Source: Plecoglossus altivelis (lineage: Eukaryota > Chordata > Actinopteri > Osmeriformes > Plecoglossidae). From it: 64,000 nt of DNA. Made by a program: the position numbers and the translations under genes. This document shows positions 24,240 through 37,400 of this stretch, in pieces. The stretch lies in assembly GCA_036571765.1 (NCBI GenBank), contig BROE01000022.1:3679435-3743434 (forward strand), in the 5' to 3' direction. The notes under the pieces are model-generated. The model was not told the DNA's origin and searched no databases. It saw nothing but the letters and a program-made list of their open reading frames with translations. The number at the start of each line of letters is the position of its first letter. Position 1 is the first letter of the stretch.

Positions 24240-27154
24240 GTAAGTGTCACGTCACGTGTCCGATGATGAGTTAGAATGTCTGGGTTCCAAATGAAAAACG
24301 GGGTGGGAAGGGAGTGCCATTATGTCACTGTTTCTAGCTTTAAAAAAATACGCTTAACGTGTGACGGCAGTTGCATCATGCGTTAAATGACCACATTCAA
24401 TGTCAGATACACTATGGGACGCCATACACCATGTCACACGTGTAGTGTCTGAACACAGTCAAACTGGTTTAACAGACCAAAAAATTAGAGGTCGTCTAAA
24501 GTGTTATCTGATTGTTCAGGTTAATTAAAGCTACGTGTCAAATTCATTGCTCGTAACCCGCACAAATTGAATGTGGAGGGGTATTCGCAAACATCGCACG
24601 GGACTTCAAACGGTCGTAGTGTTCTTTTAACATCATAAGCGTTTAATCCAGTTTACGAACACTGAGCGTGTAAAATACACATTCCTGTGGTCAAATCCAA
24701 ACTAAAACTTGTTATGAAGGGGTTACTTTTAGTAAATGATTAAGGTCTTAGATCTTAATGCGGAACTAACTCCGTGGGTGTGCAAGGAGTCTGGGTTGAA
24801 GCAAAACAGGAGCAGCTGTAGAACGCCACAGGCACTCAAAATGTTAGAAAGAATTCATTATCCGAATAATAATTATCCACAGACTTTGGAGAAGACTCAT
24901 CTTGGTGACAAATATTCAGGGGGACGTTACAGTAGGGGAAGCCCCTCATCTGGTCTCAGGCTACGTTGGCGTCTGTCTCAAAACTCAGAAACATTAACGA
25001 CTTGCTTTAGGTTCTCGGAATCGATCGTCTCCGCGGGAAACCACGTCTGGATTTTTTTTTTTTTAACTCGAGAGGAAGTGTTCTTGAATGCTGCATTTAG
25101 AAGCCAGAATAAGCATCTGTAAAGTCCTCTGGGCGGTGATTGTCTGGTTCATAGCAACACCGTTGCCACAAAAACAGTTGAAACACACGTGAATCATGTA
25201 CCGGCACTCGAACTGAGAGCAGCATGCCCTTGTGCAAACATCGGTGTATTGGCATGGTCAATCGAGTGTGTAATCCACAGGCCAGAAGCATGCTTAATGT
25301 GCGTTTGTCTGTATGCCAGTCTGTTTAGAGAGAGCGATGATAAGTAGATCATAGATATTTTGTTGGTCCCCAGGGATGTAACATTTTAGATCCAGGCGCT
25401 CATAATAAGCGTTCTAACAGGGTATCTAGAGAGCACTGGTGTACCTACGGTGAATCAAGTTTGCACATCAGAAAGTCTGTATGTCGATTTACATGGGAGA
25501 CTATGGGGGCAAATCAGTGACATAATGTTTTGCATTTTGAATTGAATACTTAATAGTGAAACTATTACGCTTTAACATAGAAACATATATCTATAGATCT
25601 ATAGATATAGATATAGATATATATAAAATCAGATCCATACATTTTCTATTGGCAACATCGATATTTGAGGTTCAAGTTCCCGAGAGAAATTCTAATTGAA
25701 TAAACTTAAATTTACTCAAATTCCACTGGTGAAATTTAGTAGGAGAAAAAAATCGCCAAAAGAATTCTTATTGCAACAGCAGGTGTTGCACCGTAAGCTC
25801 AGAGCCATATAAAAGATATATGCATTATTTTGTACATCTCCATTATAACGGGTTACTGTAATGAAGGAGTTTAACTTTAAAACTCAAGTTGGGATAGTTA
25901 TGTCATCCGTTCACACTAATCTGAACACGTTTTCTAATTTATAGTCATCACAGAGCCAGTTCCACTAAAGTCACCATATATTATAAATACAGTAGCAGTC
26001 TTCAGAATATGTGACCCCCATTATAATGGCTTCATAACATATATAATTATATTAACAGTTCAATTTTAAAATATTGTTTGAGGTAGTTATGTTATCCAGT
26101 CACACTAATTTAGACACATTTTCTTATTTATCTGTTGGATTTTATATTTTGAATCCGAATGTCACCATCCGAATGCGCTACCAGAATATCTGAACCTTGA
26201 TTTTTTGGATCAGAAATAGATTGTATGTTGAAATCTATTCATATTTCAGTTTTAAAGAGGTGAATATAAAACAAATACATTTGTTGACGTTAACAATTCA
26301 ATATTAAGTAATCAATGCGTCTTAAAATTCCAAACATACATGTCACTGACTAGCCTCTATGAAACACTGGTGTCACACACTTTCTCACACAGGAACTTCT
26401 CAGAACTGAATTCTTTTGTGGCGTTTTTACTTTGTTTTTCTTTCTTTTTTTGATGGGGGGGGGGGCTTTGCTTTTTGAGTTCGTGAGAAAGTGAGTGTTC
26501 TGTGTTCTAGCTTTGAACAGAAGCCAAACAACCAAGCGTGCACATGCAACGAGTCCCTCAAGGCTGTTGAGGTAATGCTCAACCAAGGGCCCAGGACCAG
26601 CCTACGAGTTCTCCTTCTCTCCTCTCCTGACCCTCCAAAGATCAGCTCCACCACAACCAGCTAAAACACCAGTGTAATAATACAAGCCGCGATGTATTAG
26701 AAGAAAAACACATAAGGGAACATAAGTCATATTTCTTAGGTATTTATTTTATTTTGTACAGTGAATTGAATCATGTCGTCTCTGATTTTCGAATGGGTTA
26801 GATATGCATGGTGACTGACCAGGAATTAGATTTTCGTTCGGGATAGCAACTCAACTGCAGGTGGCAGTCACTGCTTCTCACATGCCTAGTCTCCCCTTGC
26901 ATAGAAGGGGGAGCTAGCGGAGGAGGAGGAGGAGAGAGAGAGAGAGAGAAAGAGGAAAGGAGAGAGGGAGGACAGGAAAGGCTTGGGACTCGTGGAGAGA
27001 ATGAGCAGAGGCTTCGCGTCTGTCATGTTACTGCAGTCCATTCATGCCATTCCGTGTTCAGAGAGTACGTTCTCCTTTTCTCTGTCCTTCTCTCATCCCC
27101 TTTCGCTCTCTTTCTCTGTTCTGGACTGACTGTTCCTGCCGTTTGCGTCCGTAG
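24240..27154 (+). other. putative intron 1 of the EPCIP-like gene
   Basis: A 2.9 kb stretch between the donor at 24240 and the acceptor CCGTAG ending at 27154. It contains GA-rich sequence at 26915-26990 and a short (AT) tract near 25590-25625. No other exon was recognised. GTCACGTCACGTG near 24246 holds an E-box. Confidence 0.35.
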
Positions 27155-27271
27155 ACAATCGTGAGGACTTCCAGTGCATCTGCCCCCAGATGTTCTTACC
27201 CTGCGTAGCTGTGCTGGGAGCCAAGCTCAAGCTGTCATCAACATGCCTCCTTGACTGCCAGAACACCCTCC
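27155..27271 (+). other. 5' UTR exon 2 of the EPCIP-like gene
   Basis: 117 bp bounded by an acceptor (GTTTGCGTCCGTAG) and a strong donor (CCTCC/GTAAGTAC). GC content rises relative to its flanks, as expected of an exon. It contains only a very short upstream ORF (ATGTTCTTACCCTGCGTAG). It probably splices to the coding exon at 29507. Confidence 0.5.
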
Positions 27272-29506
27272 GTAAGTACACACTAACACACTCCAGCACG
27301 CTCACGCTGAGCCTTGTCTCTGGATCCTTAGATAAAGATCGGTAGACAATGCTTTGGAGTGTTTGTGTGTTGTGTGTGGTTTGTGTGTGTGTGTGTGTGT
27401 GTGCATGAGTGTGCCTTTGGGAATGTTTGATAGAAAGAAAGCAACAGAGAAAGCAAAGGAGAGAGAGAAAGAGAAAGAAAGGGAGAGAGAGAGAGAGAGA
27501 GAGGGAGGGGGGTGAACGGGAGAGGAAGAGTTGATTTGGGTGGGTGCTTGCGACCGCATGTGGAACATGATGTCAGAGGAATGCTCTCTGCCTCTCCTTC
27601 AGCAAGCCCAGTCTGGAACTTTAGCCTCTCTCTCACTCTTTCTCTCTCCCTCTTTCTCTCTCCCTCTTTCTCTCTCCCTTAGCATCCGGCCCTGCAGCTG
27701 GAGCCTAGACAGAAAAAAGAAAGGACAGGGTATGGAGGGAGAGATTGGGAACGGGTGGGAGAGTGGAGGATTAAAACGGTGGCTAGAAAGGGAGAAAAGG
27801 AGATATGGTATCAGGAAGACTGAGAAGGGCCTTGGGAGGAAAAGAGAGAGAGAGAGAGAGTGTGTGGGGGGTGGGGTATAAGGGTGTGAGAACATTTGTA
27901 GACAGCAAAGAAACGGTAGGAGGCAGAGTTCAAAAGGGGAACAGCTGAAAAGGGTTGACTATTCTTAGGCTTGAGGGGAAAAAGACTGGGAGTAATGAAG
28001 AGTATACCTAGAAAGAGACAGACCGACAGACAGACAGACAGACAGACAGAATAGTTAGTTACAGTAGCTCCCAAACCTGGGACTCTTGAGGAAAAGTGTA
28101 CCACAGAGCAGACACCTTTCACAAACCCAGAGCCACCGACAGAAACAGGTGGTTAGTGTTTCACTTCCAGGCTCTTCTTTGTTGGTTTAAAGTCAGACCC
28201 GCCTCTTCTTCTAGCCTATCAAGTCCAGTTCTGGCCTTTGTCTTCCAGAACTGTGCGTCCATTCAGCTGTTTTCTGGGTTTGTTGGTCGTGAAATATAAC
28301 GTCACGGACTGAGTCACGGCTGCAAAGCAATGGATTTGGATTTCTGAGAGTGTTTGTAGTGTTTTCTTACTTCAGGGAGGGGTGAGTAGGTGACTGAGCT
28401 CCCAATCATCTGCCAGGCTTGGACTTGCCGTACCACTGGAGAATCAGAAGGGACTCTTTGCGACCACATCCATCCTATTTTCTTTCCCAGACCTGGTCTC
28501 AAACAACGAAGTACATTTTGTCCGCCTGTACTGCCAATCACAACATCGGAAAGTCCGCTCCTTCAACCCCCAAAAAAGAAGGGAAAATGTGCCCTTCTAG
28601 ACGTCAGGCCTGCTTATTCATCTCTCTTCTCCTCCTCTCCTCGACAAGGAAAGAAAGAGGGCAGTGTTTTATTTTTCCTGCCAGTTTTTATGTGGCTTGG
28701 CCACGGACATTTACCACAGCGCAGCACGGCACAGGCACTTTTATAGACAGCCGTTTGCCATCCGCAGTAGCCCTGGGCATGGAAGGACCCCTCCCCAATA
28801 AAGTCAGAGAGCAAAAAATAAGCGGCTCAATTCTGCGTGTGCGAGCTGCGAACATGTCCTGGCCGAGACAGAAAGATTCAGTCGGCTGTCTCTCCCGCCT
28901 TTCGCTTGGTACCCAGTGAAAACACAGACGCGCATTACAAGCTGAGGGGAACTACAGGATGTTACCGCTCAAGGTGTTTTTGGGACAAATCACCATTGTC
29001 AGTCTGCCTGTTTGAATTCCATGTAAGAACCACAAAGTATCGTTATGGGTTTTCAAAAGGCACTTTCGAAAGTCATTCAATGGCTTGCTACCCTAGTAGA
29101 ACGGCACTTCGAAACGCAAACACCTAGACGACTATCATTCAGATGAGCTAGATGTACGTGAAACCCCACGTAGTATTCCTTTCTGTCTCCTTTTACAGGT
29201 TTCATTTCATTCATCCCCAATAGACAGCAGGAACCAGTTCCCTATCTTAACTATCCATGTATAGGGTGAACTTGCTCCAAGAGTATCAACACCAATACCC
29301 ACACTCAGGTTTATAAACTGTGGGTCCAGAGATGAGGGCAAGTGTGTGGTTGAGTAGATGATTAAGATGAATGTTCTTGAATAGTCTCAAGGTTGTTGAA
29401 ACCTCATTTTAATTTTCTGTCTTTTTGAATGTTGTGCCGATTACTTAAGATCTCAAATGGTCTATTTTGATATTCTTTTTAAATATGTTTCCCTTTACTT
29501 TTCCAG
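27272..29506 (+). other. putative intron 2 of the EPCIP-like gene, with GA/CT tracts
   Basis: Contains a (GT)n/(CA)n block at 27360-27410, GA-rich tracts at 27440-27510 and 27845-27870, a CT-rich stretch at 27630-27680 and a (GACA)n tract at 28020-28050. Several 100-codon frames cross these tracts but have no conserved features. Confidence 0.4.
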
Positions 29507-29575
29507 GTTTGTCCAGATACCCCTACTTCAGCATATCCAATCAGTGAAGATGTAGTCTGGTAGGTTGCCGTGGAG

Positions 29576-30289
29576 ATGTCTCTTAGCAGGACCTCCCCTT
29601 GGCTCCGCCCTCCAGTTCTGTTGCATTGCCTGCTGGGAGCCCTGTGTGCTCTGCTCCTCCCCTACGCCGTCGCTCCGACAACAGACCCCGCCCCTGCCCC
29701 GCCCTCCAACAGCACCCTGCTCTTTGACACCGGCGCCCCCGGCAACAGCCTGCGCAACTGCAGCTGTTCAACCGCCATCCAAGACTGCAGCGAGGCGCTG
29801 GCCAACCTGCAGTGCGACTGCCACACCGTCCAACGCTCGGCACTGGCCCCCGGAGGCCTGAGGGAGAAGGGGAGCTTGACAGTGTGGGTGCGCCAGCCCT
29901 GGATCCTCCAGGAGCTGCTGAACGGTAGCGAGGTGTCCGACCTGCGTCTGTCCTCCTGCGGCCCCAGGCCTCTGCTCACGCAGCACCTAGCTGTGTTCGG
30001 GCTCCGGAGGCTGTGGCTCCACAGCTCTGACCAGGGGGCGCCCCACCGTGACCAGGGACTGAGCATCTCCTCCGGGGCCCTCTCTTCCTCCGTGCTCCAG
30101 GTGTCCGTTCTGGACGTGGCGGTGCTGAACGGGTTCTCGGCCCTCAAGGCGTACAGCGTGGCTGGGCCCACTCTGTCCAGCCTCTCCCAGCACCTCCCCT
30201 TCCTGTCCCTGCCTCCACCCCCATCCACCCCAAACGACCCCCTACCCTCGGATCCACATCAGAAATGGGTCCTCACCTTCATTTACTAA
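29576..30289 (+). CDS. epcip: EPCIP-like protein (C21orf62 homologue), 237 aa
   Basis: A single coding exon; the exon itself starts after a good acceptor (TTTTCCAG) at 29507. I chose the ATG at 29576; the in-frame GTG six bases earlier is not a likely start. Residues ~1-32 form a hydrophobic signal peptide. The body carries the family's cysteine motif, LRNCSCSTAIQDC followed by LANLQCDCHTV, and the protein ends WVLTFIY. Human C21orf62/EPCIP, as I recall it, has a matching RNCSCSxxIxDC...LANLxCxCKTV segment and ends VTFIY. Length is close to the human protein (about 219 aa). The human product is an exosome-associated partner of polycystin-1; its role in fish is unknown. Coding exon GC is very high compared with its flanks. 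It neighbours the interferon receptor cluster, as in mammals. Confidence 0.92.
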   Translation: MSLSRTSPWLRPPVLLHCLLGALCALLLPYAVAPTTDPAPAPPSNSTLLFDTGAPGNSLRNCSCSTAIQDCSEALANLQCDCHTVQRSALAPGGLREKGSLTVWVRQPWILQELLNGSEVSDLRLSSCGPRPLLTQHLAVFGLRRLWLHSSDQGAPHRDQGLSISSGALSSSVLQVSVLDVAVLNGFSALKAYSVAGPTLSSLSQHLPFLSLPPPPSTPNDPLPSDPHQKWVLTFIY

Positions 30290-32120
30290 AGTGTCTGGAA
30301 CTGTCGATTTGTTCAACGTGTGAGGAAAATCAAATGATCTGGAAGATACTGATGTGCTGCAACCATGTCGCAAGATGAGCTTTCTTGGCATATAGTTAAT
30401 AATGCCGTCTGGATCTTCGCAACCATGGCGACTGAAAATCCTACTGTATCATTCCATGGCAACAATGTCAAAAGACAGAGACAAAGACTTCTTTTGTTAG
30501 CATCTCTTATAACACACTAAATGTTTCTGGGACGTCTTTTTGAATTCGATCAAATGCCGGCAAAATGGTCTCCCATCTGGTCTGTTCTTTCTGCGCTCAT
30601 AGAGTGCAGATGGACTATTAAACATGTTGTTATGAAACCGATTCGGACGGCTGTGTTACGAATGGGATCGTGCTAGGAGGATCGTTTTGGATCTGGCTGC
30701 AGATTCCTCTCCCTTGGATCAAGTCGGATTCAAATGTTCCTCACTTGAAACGGAATGCTGTGCTTCCTACTTTAAGCTGGACTTGGTAGGGCACCATGCG
30801 ACAACAAGAGGATCTCTGTGGATCTCAACCGGTTCGATCTGGAAGCTTGCGATCGCGTCGGGGTGTTACATGGAATGTCAATCTGGTTTTGATGTTCTAG
30901 AGTGTCATTTTTTTTTCTGGATTTCCCAGAAGTTGGATTTGTATGGATTTGGGAGAATTGACAGGGATATTCTGCTTATGCTCTTAAACACGCTGTTTCT
31001 CTTGGTCCAATTGGAAGAATGTTCTACAACTACTGTCGCTAAGCACTTAAATTAGATGGCAGTTGGGATGAGTACAGATTAGCATGCAAAGAGGAGTGGG
31101 TATGAGTACAGAGCAGTCTTTACTGATCTCCTAACAGGCTCTCAGACTCTCGTCTGATCTGTATTTCCAGTTTATATCCTGAGAGAGAATAGACATCATT
31201 ACTCTGAAACTGCTCACACAAACAAGGACTGCAGCCAACACTTCTGTCCCACAGATCCAAAAGGGAGCTGTGTATATACATGCGTGCTTTCACAAGTTTG
31301 TGTATGCGTATGAATGCGTTTAGTGTATACCGAATATGCACGGCGTCAGCATTATTCGTGCTTCAGCGCACGTGTGTACATATTTGCCCATATGTGCCTG
31401 TCCCTGGGAATACACGTGTAACAATGTCCGTCTGTGTGCGTGCACATGACTAATTCTGGGATATTTACAATTGCTTAGGTAACAGAAACGCTTCTGCTAT
31501 TTTGGCGCTTTGTGGTGGCATCAGCTGCAATAGCCTGGTACTGTTGACCCTTTCCCATTGCCATCCTGATCATGTGTCCATGGCGGTGGGTGTTGGCATC
31601 TTTGATACTGTCTAATACTCTGCCGGCCTTGTTTGGTTTGGCCAAAAGTTGACAGTATTCAATTCCGTTTTGGTAAAGGACTAATCACACACCGTTGACA
31701 ACAACGTAGCAAAGTATAAACATTTGACTTTTACCAACAAAAATAAGTAACGTCTCACCCCTTACCAGCTGACACTGCATCCTGAACATTCCACCAAGAC
31801 CAGATCTTTGGTGAGGGGAGTTTACCACCTGCTTCAATGTTAGCCATTACTGTTTTGGAAAGTGAGACCTCTTTCATTCAAGCAACGTTTTTCACCTGAT
31901 GGATATGTTCACTTGGGATTCATTTGAAGCCTATTTGCTGTCTATGTAGTTGTATAAATTATTTAGATTGTATCTGTTTTATAAGTGATTCATCCCCTTA
32001 TGCTATTACGACAAAAGTAGTCTATATTTGAAAAAGGTTTGGTACTTTTGATTTGTATATAATTTGGTTTGTGCAGACAGATCACTATAGCCTACCCTGA
32101 ATAAAGGAACTTGTGCGTCA
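30290..32120 (+). other. 3' UTR of the EPCIP-like gene
   Basis: No gene is seen between the stop codon and the AATAAA at 32100-32105, so this 1.8 kb is best explained as a long 3' UTR. A 122-codon frame at 30687 lies within it and shows no conserved features. Confidence 0.55.
32100..32105 (+). terminator. polyadenylation signal AATAAA (EPCIP-like gene)
   Basis: A canonical hexamer with GT/T-rich sequence about 20-30 bp downstream (CCTCGTGTGTG). It is the first good signal seen after the coding exon. Confidence 0.5.
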
Positions 32121-34414
32121 AACCTCGTGTGTGAATCATGGCTTCTCCACATATTAGGTGTACTTTACAGATTAGTACGTCATATTTAAAAAATGCATAA
32201 TAATGGGTACGAATTAACTTTGGCCATGGCAGCTCCCAGTCGATGAAGAGGACAATTCATACCAACGAAAAAAATGCCAAAATACTTTATTTACTATACT
32301 TGAGGGACCTCTTATGGATAAGGAGGGTATTGACTGTAAAGCTCGAAGTGAACTGTCCAGCGAGCTAACGATCCTATTCGTTTAGACGTCAGTCAATCAA
32401 AATGGCTTAACCAATAGAAATCTTTTTGTTCGTCGTCAATATTGTAGTTCAACTCATTTCCGGTTTGCGCTGTTTAAAACCCGACATGCTATTGGAAACT
32501 GTGATCGGAGAGGTATTCCATAAACGTCTCTAAGTAAAGCCGCGCTTACACAAAAAAACTTCACTTAAATTAGCGTCAACTTAGACTTAAGTCTCAACTC
32601 GTTCCGTTCCACTATCAAGCCAAGCGAGTTTAAGATAGACTTCAGTAAGCTTTACTTGTGCGCGCACACGGAGAACAGAAGCAGACCAGATTAGGCGATC
32701 ATGGAAAAGAGGAGTTATGTAGCAAAAATCAGAGCGTAAATTGTAATTTGATGTTATTTTCAACAGCGAAAATCGACTTTTGGGGGAGAGAGGGGGTTGT
32801 CTACCTAAAGTATCGCCGCAATTAACACACCGATGGAGTCAACTTGTTTAACCATAACGTCCGTTTAAATGCGTAAATCGTAGGCCCACCAAATATACTT
32901 AACAAAACTAATGTATCTAGGCCTACTGATAATTAGTGTGACTTGATGAGCTGGCCAATATACTCTACAGGAGATCGAGAATAATAGCCAAAAAAGAACG
33001 TGGCAGACCATTTTATAAGTAAGATGAATTTCAAAACACAGGCCGGCTTGCACTTAACGTCGGCTGAAAAGGTTTTTGTCTGCACATTTTGAACAAAATT
33101 AATAAATTACTTCAAATAACTTTGCTACACACATTTGACAGACAGTTGGGCACTTTGTCTCATGTTTGCCACTCTAGAGGGAATTTCAGACATGCTTTTT
33201 CAACCCTGGGGCACCAGGCAGTCAGCCCATGAGTGTTCCAGTGGGTCTGGATACACTCATGAGGAAGGTATATTGCACGTATAACATCCATTCTACTATT
33301 AAAGTGTACAGTACTCTCCTTTCTAATATGTTCTACTAAGGGTGGTGGGCTGCTCTCATTTGATCATTGCCATCCTTAAGAGAAAGTGTGTGTGAACGCC
33401 AGAACGCCATTTGTATAATCGGAGTACTGAGCCTCTTCATTTAGTGGGTTGAACGGATATGCCATAATTGACAAAGTTGATCAAATTTCAAGACGCACTG
33501 CTCAATTTAAGCCTAGTTTATATAAATAAATATATCTTATATCAATAGATGTGTTCGGTATGAATTATATGCATTACTAATACTGTTAGGGAGCCCTTCT
33601 ATTCCCGTATTAGACATTCACTGAATGAACTACAATACCAGACCAATAAATTCATAGGTGACGTCACAGACATGCGCCTGTGTTGTGACTCTTTGTTTCT
33701 TTTTTACTTGTTGGTGCGTGTCAGGAAGAATGAGTCGAAGTCGCTATGGAAAATAAAGGTCAATACATTTCATGCAAGGCGTCGATTGCAAGCCTGGGAA
33801 CCACAGCCAGGTGTGTTCTGGAACCAGACGAATCTGCGAGCTCATACTTGAAGTCGTTCTGACAGATTAGGCTATTGGCAGACAAGCATCTGGGAGGGAA
33901 CTAAAGAAGTCATGTCTAAGATAAAACATGTGATTGTAAGGAAACTCCCCGCAATTCGTGACGTTTAAAAAGCTACGTATGGACCTTGGCACAGGGAAAG
34001 CTTTCTGTGAAACATGGCAATTCGCTCAGTTTACAGTGTGTATTTTTGAGAAATGTCTGTCATTTTCGATTCTGCTTTTTATGCTTACGTTGGTCAAACG
34101 GATACTTCAACACAATACACTATCCGGATGCGGCCGTCCTCAGGTAAATATGACACATCATGTCATCAACTTTATTATAATTTTAAACAAAATAATTGAT
34201 CATATCGACAAACGTGTTGATACACATTGAACGGAGTAGTTCACAACTGAAACCTTTATATTGAATCAACATTTTGATTCAATATGAAACTATTTCATTT
34301 GATCTCTAGAATTGATAACATCGAAATGATTGTTCTCTTTTTAAGCGTAATTCCAAGAAAATGCAGCCTACCAAGAGAATGACGACTCATCAGACGGGTT
34401 ACGTTTAAGAGGAA
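32121..34414. other. intergenic between EPCIP-like gene and first receptor; no olig gene
   Basis: No bHLH exon or other coding sequence was found, although olig2 and olig1 occupy this position in mammals. A perfect CRE (TGACGTCA) lies at 33659-33666 and an 8 bp perfect inverted repeat (ATTGAATC...GATTCAAT) lies near 34260-34285. Upstream non-coding exons of the first receptor may be present but could not be defined. Confidence 0.4.
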
Positions 34415-37400
34415 ATGAAATATTCACTTCCAACTTTGTATTTATTGCTACATTGTTGTAATGGTAAGTCAGTCACTTTTATTGCACTTTTATTGCAGTG
34501 AAACCAAGTAATCGATTTTCAGTACCTGGGATAATACGCATCTACTCATGCACCGGTGAAAAGGAACGCGTTGCTTTCTTTTACGTTGTGATCAAATATG
34601 TGCGTTTGGAAGTGTACGCACGCAGTCACGCACCCCTTTGTTTGCTGATACAGCCAGTGTCGTTGCGTGTAAGCCTAGAAGTAATTGTATAAATCCCATT
34701 TTAACAGGCTTGTCTGTCGTCTCTAACGTTGTCTCCTGTAGCGTTCAGACCTCCTGCTCCGGTTAATGTGTCGGTCGTCTCACACGACTTCCACCACGTC
34801 CTCCGATGGGACCCGGGACCAGACACACCTCTGGGGACCATCTACAAGATGTGGAAGTGTCCCCAGTCGGTTCGCAAAAAATGCAAACCTGTGAAAAATC
34901 CGCTGCATTTGAAACCGTCCAACAAGTACACGCTGCACATTCAGGCAGAGTACAACCGTACGGACTCCGAGACAGTCGAGATTGTTTTCACTCCCTATAC
35001 AGATAGTGAGTTTTCTTGCTAAATGAAGCAATCGACAAACTTTCATCCTGTGTTTTTTTTGTGTGTGTTTTTTGTAGCTGTTGACGATCCAATGTTTGTT
35101 GATAATGTGTTATATGATCCATTTTTGTTGCTTTTTGAAACCGATTTGATCAGGCTATCGGCCGTAGGTTTTGCCTCTCACTCTGGATCGGGTTGTGTTT
35201 TGAACATGTCTTTCGTTGACACCTTGCAATTTCATTATCTGTGGGAGTTTGTCCAAAAACGCAACTGTTATTTTTTATTTCTCCTAGCTGTCATCAGTCC
35301 TCCAAAGTTTTCTTTGACCGGATGTGGCGACTGCCTTCAGCTCCAGATATCTCCTCAGATTCCCTCAGATACGGGATATGATTTTAAAAATGAAACGATT
35401 CAGCAGTTTTATGGAGCCAGTTACGCCATATTCTATAAGAAATCTGGAGACTCAAAGGTGAAAACAGCGCTCTTTAGCCATGTCATCTTTTTCATCGTCA
35501 CTTCCGTACTGAAATATTGCCAATCTTTGCAGATTATTGAGAAAGAAACCTTCGAATTGAGGGACCAACTGCACAACTTGGAACCGGGTGTGGAATATTG
35601 TGTACGAGTACACCTGCCTATTACTACCAATCCCAAGACACCTTCCTCGGAGTGGGTTTGTGCGTATACCAGTCATGCGAAGCCTAGCCGAGGTGAGTGG
35701 TTTGGATTGAGGTTTTTTATCACCTCTGCATTTCTTACTCTGAAACAAAGCAAGAAGATGAAGAATATGATTTCATGTTGTATTACTCACTTAGCAAACG
35801 GATATCTAAGTCCATTTCCGACTCGAAATAGGATTCATTTTCTACACACAAAAGAAGAAAAGAGTCCCTCCTGATGACACAGCTCACACTGTTTCCATGT
35901 ATTTATGGTAGACACATTTTGAAGGTTTTTTTTGTTGCTATATAACAAAGACAAAAAGGGCTTTAATAATGCTGGTGCTTCGCATGATTATAATTGTCAA
36001 ACTGGTGTACTTACAGAGGCCACTTTCCCTTCCCATCTTATCTCTCCTCTCTGCTCTCTCTGTCTCCTCTCATCTCTCTGTCTCCTCTCTCTGTCTCCTC
36101 TGCTCTCCCTGTCTCATCTCTCTGTCTCCTCTCTCATCTCTCTCCCCTCTCATCTCTCTGTCTCCTGTCTCATCTCTCGGTCTCCTCTCATCTCTCTGTC
36201 TCCTCTCTCTGTCTCCTCTCTGCTCTCCCTGTCTCATCTCTCTGTCTCCTCTCTCATCTCTCTCCCCTCTCATCTCTCTGTCTCCCCTCTCATCTCTCTG
36301 TCTCCTCCTCTGCTCTCTCTGTCTCCTCCTCTGCTCTCTCTGTCTCCTCTCCTCTCTGCTCTCTCTGTCTCCTCTCTGCTCTCTGCTCTCCTTTTCTCTC
36401 CTCTCCCATCTCTCTTTCTGTTTCATATCTCTTCCTATTTCATCTCTCTCATTTCAGTGCCAGCTATTCTATCAGGGGTATCAGTTCTGCTCATCCTGGC
36501 CAGTATAACCTTACTGGTCTTGGGCTTTGGGCTGGTGTACACAGGCTTCCTGTGTAAACTGAAGGCCCATCCACCTAAAGCACTCCTGGTGAGTCAATAT
36601 ACAGTCCCATCCCTCATGCCTGTTTAATTAACAATGTGGTTTCATAGAAGATGCTACGGTAATTACATCTACAGTTCAATGCCCTGCCACCCAGCTGTGA
36701 CTAACCCTGAGCTAACAAGAATTTGACTAAACTAACTAACATTTTTGGCAAGTCTAAAACATATTTGTGAGGGTAAAAAGGGTGAAGGGCTAAGCCCAAA
36801 GTTGCCTAGGAAACCCCAAATCTTGTTTCATAGTGTTTCTGTACTGTTTGCTTTAGCAGATGCAATGCATCAACGATAACTTCAAATAACTAAGGTTGAG
36901 ACATTCAAAGCCAGTGCATATGTTTTTGAATCAAGAATGACTTTCAAATGCGATCTAAAGTACTTACTTGAGAAACAAACAGCACGATGATGCTGTTAGC
37001 TAGTGGCAGGCCATGGTACTCTCACCCGTCACCAACTCCAACCTCTCTTTTGTCTCTCTCCCTTCAGACCACACTATTCCACCGCTACATCCTCATCCCA
37101 GAGAGGATGATCCCCGATCCGCTCTCAGTGCACTCGCCACCACAGGAGCCGGCGAAGAGCATCAGGGCAAAAGCGGGCCCAGTCAGAGTCGACCTAGACC
37201 CGGCTACCTCAGAGGAAGAGGAGGAAGAGGACGACGGTAACCATGGTTACATGGACCGGCCTGTGGGGTTCTGCTCGAACGTGGGCTCCGATAGAGAATC
37301 CCAGGATGCATCAGGTGGGGTGGGTGTGCCCCTTCCCGACATTGCAAGGGATTCTGGGGGCTTGAGTCCTGTGGCAGAGGAGGGGAAGGCGTCCTCAGGT

